From contig CANNDT010000155.1 of assembly GCA_947503365.1 (NCBI GenBank), forward strand, positions 1 to 6,388: 6,388 nucleotides of DNA. The letters are read 5' to 3'. The position numbers and the translations under genes were made by a program. The DNA comes from CANNDT01 sp945876205. Its GTDB lineage: Bacteria; Acidobacteriota; Vicinamibacteria; Vicinamibacterales; UBA2999. The number at the start of each line of letters is the position of its first letter. Position 1 is the stretch's first letter. A model generated the notes under the pieces. The model had not been told where the DNA came from and searched no databases. It saw only the letters and a program-made list of their open reading frames with translations. Positions 1-5,284 of the stretch are shown one piece after another.

Positions 1-99
1 GTGCACTACAGCGTCGCGGCCAATCCAGCGCTGCTCGATCGCATCGCCACGCTCACGGTCGCGGGTCAGGTGGTGTCGGTTGGTCAGGGCGGTGTGCCC
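1..99 (+). other. C-terminal half of a BACON domain (protein begins upstream)
   Basis: Residues 1-33 carry the end of a BACON domain: the YSVAAN strand, then the ATLTVAGQ strand and a final VSVGQ. The same pattern recurs at residues 771-799, and a 12-base stretch (bases 13-24 and 2323-2334) is identical in both. BACON domains are Ig-like beta-sandwiches, commonly associated with carbohydrate or mucin binding in bacterial surface proteins. Because the first half is missing, the coding region must continue left of base 1. Confidence 0.75.
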
Positions 100-3000
100 G
101 TCCAGCGGACGGCATTTCATTTTTCAGTCGCGGCCGGATTGCAGCATTCGCTGGCACTGAACAATGACGGCCGCGTCTGGAGTTGGGGCGCCAACAGCTT
201 GAACCAGCTTGGGGACGCCACGCCTGTGAGTCGAGCCTTGCCGGGTCTGGTGCCGGCACCGACCAACGTCGTGGCCATTGCCGCCGGCGACACGCATTCG
301 CTGGCGTTGAGAAGTGACGGCACGGTCTGGGCGTGGGGGAGCAACGCGTGGGGACAGCTTGGCGATGGCACGGGTTCGTTCCATCCCGCGCCGGTGCAGG
401 TGACGGCCCTGGCCAACCTCGTGGAGATTGCCGCAGGCAGCGACCACAACGTCGCTCTCGAGGCGGACGGTACGGTGTGGACGTGGGGCCGCAACCTCTT
501 CGGTCAGCTCGGCGACGGCACCACGTCGAATCGCACGACGCCCGCGCGTGTGACCGGCATCACTTCGCGCGCGATTTCGGTATCCGCCATTGGCGCACGG
601 ACCTACGTCGTGGACGCGGCCGGACGGCTCTGGCAGTTCGGGTTCGACGCGCCGACGCTATCCCAGATCCCGCTGGCCTCGCCGGTGGTGTCGGTGACGG
701 CATCGTTGACGGGGTGGTCTGCGATCACACCGGAGGGCGTCACCATTGCGTCGGATGCCTCCACGCCGCCGCCCATGGTCGAATCCGCGTCACAGATGAG
801 CGTGGGGCAGTCGCACACGCTGGCGCTCCACGCCGACGGCAGGATCTGGACGTGGGGAAGTAACGACGTCGGACAGTTAGGCGACGGCACGAGGGTCGCG
901 CGGCCATCTCCCGTGCAGATTGCCGATGCAGGATTGGTGTGGCACACGGGTACACCGATTCTCACATCGGGCGGCGTATTCAACGTCGAAATGGGGGCGA
1001 TCGCCGCGTCCGGAACGCCGGGCGCGGTGATCCACTACACGCTGAACGGTGCTGATCCCACCGAGTCCGATCCGATCATGCCTGCGGCGCCCAGTGGCAT
1101 CGTGATCAGGGAAACGACGACGGTGAAAGCCCGGGCGTGGGCAGCCGGAAAACCGCCAAGTGGCATGGCGGTCGAGACATTCACGCTCAAGCCGGTGACG
1201 CCGGTCGTCAGCCCTGGCAGCGGCACGTACACCGCGACGCAGTCGGTGTCGGTAACGACTGTCACCGCCGAGACCACGCTGCGTTACACCCTTGATGGCA
1301 CGGGTCCAACGGCGGCGTCACCTGCGTACGTTTCGCCGATCGCGATCGGAACGGCCACGATTTTGAAGGTCGCGGCGTTTCGAAGCGGGTGGACGCCGAG
1401 CGACGTCGTCACGGCGGCGTACACCTTCCCGGTGCCACCTCCGCCACCGCCTGACATCGATGTCCCTCCGCCTGTTCCCTGCACGTATCACGTGGCGCCT
1501 GGTGCGGTGGCCGCCCCGGCGCAGGCGACGACCGGTGAGCTGACAGTCACAACCAATGACGAGAGTTGCGGCTGGTCGGTGGCGACCGACGTCCCATGGC
1601 TCTCAGTCGATACGGCCGGCCATGAGAGTCCGTACGCCCAGGCGGTGTCGGCTGACGAGCCTGTCGGTTACTGGCGATTGGCTGACCCGGTCGGTGCGGT
1701 CGTTGCGGCAGATAGTTCCGGCTTCGGACGATCGGCCAGCGTGAGTGGCGGTGTGACGTTTGGCCGTGCCGGCCCGCTGGCCGACGGCAGCACCGCAGCG
1801 TCGTTCGACGGGCACACGGGCGCGATCGAGATTCAGCATGACGCGGGGCTCAGCCTCACGGCGCTTACGTGGGAGGCGTGGGTCAATGTCCCGTCCGTAT
1901 CGAGTGAGTGGCGCTGGATTCTCGGCGAGGGCGACACCAGCGAGGTGTTCTCGCTTTGGATAGCGCCAGGCGCCCAGCGCGCCACGCTTTACTACGACCT
2001 GGCCGGCGCCGGGCGCCAGCAGGTGTTGCTGCAGACGACGCTTGTTGGCGCAGGGTGGGTCCATCTGGCCTTCGCGTTCGGGAGCACGGCGTGGCACGCA
2101 TACGTCAACGGTGTCGAGGATCAGACGGGCCCAGGCGGCGGAGCGCTGGCTGCGAGCTCCGGGCCCATTCTGCTCGGGCGCGACTATGCGGGCGGGTCCT
2201 GGTATGACAGCCTGCTGGCCGAGGCGGCACTCTATCCGGTTGCGTTGAGCGCGGCGCAGATTGCGAATCACGCGGCGCAGCGCGGCGTGATGGTGCGCGG
2301 CGGCGGTCGGTTTAGCTATGTCGTCGCGGCCAATCTCACGGCGACATCCCGTGCCGCTTCGATGACGGTGGCGGGAGCCGCGGTGCCGGTGATGCAGGCG
2401 CCTCCTGGAGGGATCGCGATTGCGGGCGGCGCGTCAAGGCTGAGTCCGAGCGGATGGACCAACACCGGCGTGACGGTGTCGTTCGTCTGCGCGGGCGACG
2501 GCGCGATTGCGTGTCCAGCACCAGTGACGCTCCTGCGCGATGGTGAGTACGACGTGCCAGGTCAGGCCGTGAACGATCTCGGAGGCACGGCGTCGACCAC
2601 GGTCCACGTGGGCATCGACAAGTCGGCACCGTATGTCTCAGTCAGCTCGCCCGCGCTGCATCAACTCGTCAACGCCGGCGAACTTGCGATTCGTGGGACG
2701 ACGATCGATCTCGTCTCAGGGTTGACGAGCCTGACGTGCAACGACGCGCCGGCCACGATCACCGACTCCGCGTTTCTGTGCAACGTGACCGTTCCTGCGG
2801 GCACCTCGACAGTCACGCTCCGGGCGGTCGACGCCGCATCGAACGTGCGAGCGACGACCGTGTCGGTGATCACCGAAGACGCAGTGTCGTCCTCGCCGCC
2901 GACGAGCCTGCGGCTCTCGCCGCGGAACCCCACGATGCTGGCGGGAGAGACGAAGCGCTTCTCATTGCTGGACAACTTCGATCGCATCCCAAGCCAGGCC

Positions 3001-4917
3001 GAGTGGACGATCGACAATGCGACCGTCGCGGTCCTGAGCACGGCGCCTGACGTTCGGCTCACAGCCGTGTCGGCCGGAACGGTCACGCTCACGGCCAGAT
3101 GGCAGGGGCTGTCGGCGACGACTCGCGTGACGGTGTCCGGCGCGACGGCCCCGGCCATTGGCACGACGCTGTGGTCGGCGCCGGCTGCGCGCGGGCCGGT
3201 GACGCAGATCGTGCAGGGAGCGGTGACGCTCGACAACGAGCGTCGTATGTATGCGCTCGAACACAACGGTCTGATTCCACAGGATCTGATTCGCGCGTTC
3301 GACGTGGACGGCAGGGAGGTGTGGGCGATGAGCGTCGGCGGCCACGTGTCACAGCTCTCCGGCGATCCGTTTGGCGGTGTCGTGGCGCTTCACGGTGGCA
3401 CGATTACAGGGTTTACAGCCAACGGTAACGGATTTAGCGTCGGCCTCGACGCCGGGCCGGGGTTCGCGATCGACGCGGATGGTGTGACGTACTACGTCAG
3501 TCGGGGCGTGCTGATGGTCGGCAGTGGCGTGATGCCGCTGCCGGAGCCTGAGACGCCTGGAGGATCAATCGACACGGGGATCCCCACCGTGCTCGAGGAC
3601 GGCCGGATCGCGTTGCCGATCCACCTGACCAATACCGGGCTTACGCCAGATCGCCTGCAGCTCTTCGTGCTCACTCCCAACGGCGGTAGCAGCGTGCGCA
3701 CGCTGTGGGAGTCGGGCGCCGCTGTGCTGCTGCAGGACGGAATCACCTGGTTGCGTCCGCCAGCCGACGCCGTGACACCGTACAAAGCCGTGCCCAACGG
3801 ACGGGGCGATATCTTCGTGGCGTGGAGCGCCGTGCATACGGCGTTGGGCAGCGCGAACAATCCTGCGAGCGCCTATGTCGGCATCTTACGAAGCGATGGC
3901 CAAATGGGTGAGTTTCTCGCGGAGGTCGGCGGCATCTGGGGAATTCCCGGCCAGTATCCGTTGGGCGACCTCGTCGTCGCCGAGGATCGCGTGATCGCCA
4001 CCGCCTACCGGCTGTACGACCAGCAGAACGAAGCCGTGGCGACACAACTGACGCTCACCGGACTAACCATCAGCCAGGACGCCTGGAGCGCCCCCGAAGG
4101 CCAGGTTCCCCAGTTCCCGACCTTCCTCGCCGCCCCCGGCGGCGGCGTCATCGTCAGCCACCCCGATGGAACGATGAGCGGCCCCGATCCCGTCTTCGGC
4201 CAGATGCACCTCGCGAAGGCGCAGTACTTTCGCGGCGGCACTTGGTTCGGCAGAGAGAATCAACAGCTCGCTGCAAAGGCCGGCCCGTTTGTCGCGGAGC
4301 CGTACAGTGTGTGGGCTGGTCTACATGGAGGCAACCAAGGCGCGAATGCGGCTTCGAAGCCCGGCCGCGGCATTTTTGCCAAGAGTCATGATCTTGGCAT
4401 TGGCTTCAACCATATGTCCCTGCGGATGGCGCCAACGAACATCACGAGTTGGTTTGGCGATCAGCCAGAACTATTCTTCCGTTCCGATTCTGAGAATCAG
4501 GCAATCCCCAATCTCGACTCGTACGGAAATCGATTCTTTACGATCGGCGCCGGTCCTGCGCATGGCGACACAAGTTACCTCTGCTCGGGTCCTTTCGTGG
4601 GGGCGCTGATTAGCGAAAGAAATCGTCCGGCGGACGCAACGCAGCCGGCCGACTATTTAGAAAGGCTCGACTACTCACCCTTGCTAGAAGACGAAGTCAT
4701 TCGTCGCCTCAAGGTTCTTGATGAGAGGTACAGAGACGACCTGCCGTACGCGTGTCTGCCGGTTCTTTCGACAGAAGGCTACAACTCGAATTCGTATATT
4801 GCCGGACTACTCAAGACGGCAGATATTCCGGAACCTGCTTTCATCAAGACGCGGAAGGGAGAACACCCGGGTTGGACGAAACCGGTCCCGGTGCTCAGCT
4901 TTAGGTTGTCGCAATGA
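1..4917 (+). CDS. Giant multidomain RCC1/BACON/LamG/Ig-like protein, 5'-partial, with distinct C-terminal domain
   Basis: Probable secreted or cell-surface protein; 1638 residues are visible and the true start lies upstream. GTG at base 1 is read as Val inside a BACON domain tail. Domains in order (residues): BACON tail 1-33; RCC1-type blades about 41-315; two chitobiase/hexosaminidase C-terminal-like repeats 318-396 and 399-477; proline linker 478-493; BACON 494-540 and 765-799 interrupted by LamG 543-762; OmpL47-like 804-873; Ig-like 875-958; Big-2-like 966-1047; propeller-like 1050-1400; unrelated C-terminal domain 1401-1638. All eight cysteines fall as pairs inside four domains, which fits an extracytoplasmic protein. 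No enzyme active site is evident in the stalk modules, which are typically binding or structural. The last 540 bases or so are much poorer in G+C than the rest. The stop codon overlaps the start of a small membrane protein gene. Function is unknown; a polymorphic-toxin-like carrier is one inference, an adhesin or polysaccharide-binding surface protein another. Confidence 0.9.
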   Translation: MHYSVAANPALLDRIATLTVAGQVVSVGQGGVPVQRTAFHFSVAAGLQHSLALNNDGRVWSWGANSLNQLGDATPVSRALPGLVPAPTNVVAIAAGDTHSLALRSDGTVWAWGSNAWGQLGDGTGSFHPAPVQVTALANLVEIAAGSDHNVALEADGTVWTWGRNLFGQLGDGTTSNRTTPARVTGITSRAISVSAIGARTYVVDAAGRLWQFGFDAPTLSQIPLASPVVSVTASLTGWSAITPEGVTIASDASTPPPMVESASQMSVGQSHTLALHADGRIWTWGSNDVGQLGDGTRVARPSPVQIADAGLVWHTGTPILTSGGVFNVEMGAIAASGTPGAVIHYTLNGADPTESDPIMPAAPSGIVIRETTTVKARAWAAGKPPSGMAVETFTLKPVTPVVSPGSGTYTATQSVSVTTVTAETTLRYTLDGTGPTAASPAYVSPIAIGTATILKVAAFRSGWTPSDVVTAAYTFPVPPPPPPDIDVPPPVPCTYHVAPGAVAAPAQATTGELTVTTNDESCGWSVATDVPWLSVDTAGHESPYAQAVSADEPVGYWRLADPVGAVVAADSSGFGRSASVSGGVTFGRAGPLADGSTAASFDGHTGAIEIQHDAGLSLTALTWEAWVNVPSVSSEWRWILGEGDTSEVFSLWIAPGAQRATLYYDLAGAGRQQVLLQTTLVGAGWVHLAFAFGSTAWHAYVNGVEDQTGPGGGALAASSGPILLGRDYAGGSWYDSLLAEAALYPVALSAAQIANHAAQRGVMVRGGGRFSYVVAANLTATSRAASMTVAGAAVPVMQAPPGGIAIAGGASRLSPSGWTNTGVTVSFVCAGDGAIACPAPVTLLRDGEYDVPGQAVNDLGGTASTTVHVGIDKSAPYVSVSSPALHQLVNAGELAIRGTTIDLVSGLTSLTCNDAPATITDSAFLCNVTVPAGTSTVTLRAVDAASNVRATTVSVITEDAVSSSPPTSLRLSPRNPTMLAGETKRFSLLDNFDRIPSQAEWTIDNATVAVLSTAPDVRLTAVSAGTVTLTARWQGLSATTRVTVSGATAPAIGTTLWSAPAARGPVTQIVQGAVTLDNERRMYALEHNGLIPQDLIRAFDVDGREVWAMSVGGHVSQLSGDPFGGVVALHGGTITGFTANGNGFSVGLDAGPGFAIDADGVTYYVSRGVLMVGSGVMPLPEPETPGGSIDTGIPTVLEDGRIALPIHLTNTGLTPDRLQLFVLTPNGGSSVRTLWESGAAVLLQDGITWLRPPADAVTPYKAVPNGRGDIFVAWSAVHTALGSANNPASAYVGILRSDGQMGEFLAEVGGIWGIPGQYPLGDLVVAEDRVIATAYRLYDQQNEAVATQLTLTGLTISQDAWSAPEGQVPQFPTFLAAPGGGVIVSHPDGTMSGPDPVFGQMHLAKAQYFRGGTWFGRENQQLAAKAGPFVAEPYSVWAGLHGGNQGANAASKPGRGIFAKSHDLGIGFNHMSLRMAPTNITSWFGDQPELFFRSDSENQAIPNLDSYGNRFFTIGAGPAHGDTSYLCSGPFVGALISERNRPADATQPADYLERLDYSPLLEDEVIRRLKVLDERYRDDLPYACLPVLSTEGYNSNSYIAGLLKTADIPEPAFIKTRKGEHPGWTKPVPVLSFRLSQ
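121..945 (+). repeat. RCC1-type beta-propeller repeats (four good blades, two degenerate)
   Basis: Residues about 41-315. Four clear repeats have the pattern AAG-x-x-H-S-L-A-L-x-x-DG-x-V-W-x-WG-x-N-x-x-x-QLGD, centred at residues 43-72, 92-123, 142-173 and 266-297. Between the third and fourth lie two shorter degenerate copies (about 193-216, ending in WQFG, and 231-252), which have lost the WxWGxN and QLGD signatures. The well-preserved blades are spaced about 50 residues apart, as usual for RCC1. RCC1-like propellers usually have seven blades; I count six, and the preceding BACON tail leaves no room for a seventh on the N-terminal side. Likely a protein-interaction or structural module; no guanine-nucleotide exchange role is implied in bacteria. 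Confidence 0.85.
952..1431 (+). repeat. Tandem chitobiase/beta-hexosaminidase C-terminal-like repeats
   Basis: Residues 318-396 and 399-477 are two related Ig-like units. Each has a G-x-[FY] turn followed by a strand, then the signature I-H-Y-T-L-N-G-x-D-P-T (residues 344-354) or L-R-Y-T-L-D-G-T-G-P-T (427-437), and ends in a V-K-A-R-A or L-K-V-A-A strand. This is the pattern of the CHB_HEX_C_1 family, found as an accessory module in bacterial surface proteins and glycoside hydrolases. A proline-rich linker (residues 478-493) follows, probably a flexible spacer. No catalytic hexosaminidase domain is present in the window. Confidence 0.75.
1480..2397 (+). other. BACON domain with LamG (concanavalin A-like) domain inserted
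   Basis: Residues 494-540 are the first half of a BACON domain: CTYHVAP, a TGELTVTTND strand, ESCGW, then DVPWLSVD. The second half appears only at residues 765-799 (FSYVVAAN, ASMTVAGAAVPVMQ). Between them, residues about 543-762 form a LamG-type laminin G/concanavalin A-like sandwich: DEPVGYWRL, AASFDGHTG, LTWEAWV, WVHLAFAF, YVNGV, ILLGRD and a final LSAAQIANHA helix. LamG domains usually bind glycans or proteins, sometimes with calcium. C494 and C523 may form a disulfide in the BACON half. The join is in frame with no linker repeats, so this looks like a true nested domain. Confidence 0.72.
2410..3141 (+). other. OmpL47-like and Ig-like stalk modules
   Basis: Residues 804-873 fit an OmpL47-type module (GWTNTGVTVSFVC, then CPAPVTLLRDGEY, ending in a VGIDKSAP junction), usually a surface beta-sandwich repeat. 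Residues 875-958 fit a bacterial Ig-like module starting PYVSVSSP, containing LTCND and FLCNV, and ending in LRAVDAASN. Residues 966-1047 resemble a Big-2-like module (LRLSPRNPTMLAGE, then VSAGTVTLTARW). C830/C838 and C913/C927 are pairs within single modules and could be disulfides. These modules most likely act as a spacer stalk; assignment rests on motif resemblance only. Confidence 0.6.
3148..4200 (+). other. Propeller-like region of the giant protein
   Basis: Residues 1050-1400 contain repeated short strand pairs of the type found in PQQ/WD-like propellers, for example ALEHNG, RAFDVDGREVW, VVALHGG, VYYVSRG-like and ILRSDGQ segments, with no cysteines. There is no strict repeat signature, so blade number cannot be stated. 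The last portion (about bases 4081-4200) is extremely GC-rich (46 of 60 and 42 of 60 bases in two successive lines), just before composition drops in the next domain. Possible role: a shaft or binding module that carries the C-terminal domain. The fold call is tentative. Confidence 0.4.
4198..4914 (+). other. C-terminal domain with His...NSNSY motif, possibly permuted papain-like
   Basis: Residues about 1401-1638 do not resemble the beta-rich stalk modules. Visible landmarks: FNHMSL with H1471; FFTIGAGP at 1512-1519; ERNRP at 1539-1543; a charged helix-like stretch at about 1550-1580; and YNSNSYIAGLL at 1594-1604, with C1528 and C1585 also present. The order His, then a G-A-G-P strand, then N-[C/S]-x-x-[F/Y] before a helix matches circularly permuted papain-like domains such as LRAT/NlpC-P60 relatives, and the N-S-N-[ST]-[FY] form recalls DUF3750. 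Ser1596 sits where the nucleophilic Cys is expected. The domain could be an effector tip, an inactive binding domain, or something else; no reaction can be assigned. Confidence 0.45.
4914..4917 (+). promoter_or_regulatory. ATGA stop/start overlap (translational coupling)
   Basis: The TGA stop of the giant gene (4915-4917) overlaps the ATG of the small membrane gene (4914-4916). Upstream there is only a weak AGG about nine bases before the ATG, so initiation probably depends on ribosomes finishing the first gene. This ties the amount of the small protein to that of the large one. Confidence 0.7.
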
Positions 4918-5216
4918 AGACAATGACCAGTTGGGAGAAATGTCTGTATTCCGCTTGGCTGATTGTCATTCCTTTCCTAGCGCAGTCGATGTTCGTCGCG
5001 GTGACGAGAGCGTTGAGGTACTTGGGTCCTGGCTATGGAAACATTGGGTTCGTGACGCCCGTGCTGAGCGCCATCGTCGGGTTCGTCTTTATGACGCGAC
5101 TCATGAGTCCTTCGCAGAGGGTGCTCATCGCGTTGCTTTACTTTCCGGTGATGTATGTCTTGTTGGTGTTCTTTTCGCTGGGCTTCATAGGCTATGTCTA
5201 CGGCGATTGGCCTTAG
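4914..5216 (+). CDS. Small three-helix membrane protein, possible immunity-type partner
   Basis: Encodes 100 residues that I do not recognise as a named family. Hydrophobic segments at residues about 11-30, 44-62 and 70-96 predict three membrane helices, separated by short loops carrying R32/R35 and R62/R69; there is no signal peptidase site. The ATG shares the ATGA overlap with the stop of the giant gene, so translation is probably coupled. No strong Shine-Dalgarno sequence precedes it, and Met4 (base 4923) is an alternative start. Base composition is low for the window (about 45-60% G+C per 60-base line), like the upstream C-terminal domain. By position and type it could protect the cell from a toxic C-terminal domain acting outside the cytoplasm, or help anchor or export the giant protein. 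Both ideas are inference. Confidence 0.72.
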   Translation: MKTMTSWEKCLYSAWLIVIPFLAQSMFVAVTRALRYLGPGYGNIGFVTPVLSAIVGFVFMTRLMSPSQRVLIALLYFPVMYVLLVFFSLGFIGYVYGDWP

Positions 5217-5248
5217 CCCGAACACGCACCGAGAGAGTCGGTATTGGA

Positions 5249-5271
5249 CCCGGCCGGTCGGAGCCGGCGGG
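5249..5271. terminator. GC-rich hairpin in the convergent gap, possible bidirectional terminator
   Basis: Within the 68-base gap between the convergent genes, CCCG then CCGG pairs with CCGG then CGGG around a six-base loop (TCGGAG), with one bulged G. That is eight G/C pairs. No T-run follows on either strand, so it is not a classical intrinsic terminator. Its place between two converging genes is the main support. Confidence 0.3.
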
Positions 5272-5284
5272 GCGGAGGTAATTG

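Noticed and set aside
1..3. GTG at base 1 as the true start codon of the giant gene
   Set aside because: The following residues are the middle of a BACON domain strand (V/HYSVAAN), so GTG is an internal Val codon and the gene begins upstream of the window.
121..945. Repeated short DNA patterns as a CRISPR or tandem DNA repeat
   Set aside because: The similarity follows the RCC1 protein repeats, is diverged at the DNA level and stays in one reading frame, with no spacer-like structure.
1603..2271. 222-codon minus-strand open frame opposite the LamG region
   Set aside because: Arg/Pro-rich antisense shadow typical of high-GC DNA; the sense strand encodes a recognisable LamG domain.
4718..5281. 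187-codon plus-strand open frame overlapping the 3' end of the giant gene and all of the small membrane gene
   Set aside because: Its translation is Arg-rich with no family resemblance, while the competing frames give a continuous C-terminal domain and a clean three-helix membrane protein.
5217..5284. A promoter or small RNA in the convergent gap
   Set aside because: Both flanking genes point into this 68-base gap, and I see no promoter-like boxes; only a GC-rich hairpin stands out.
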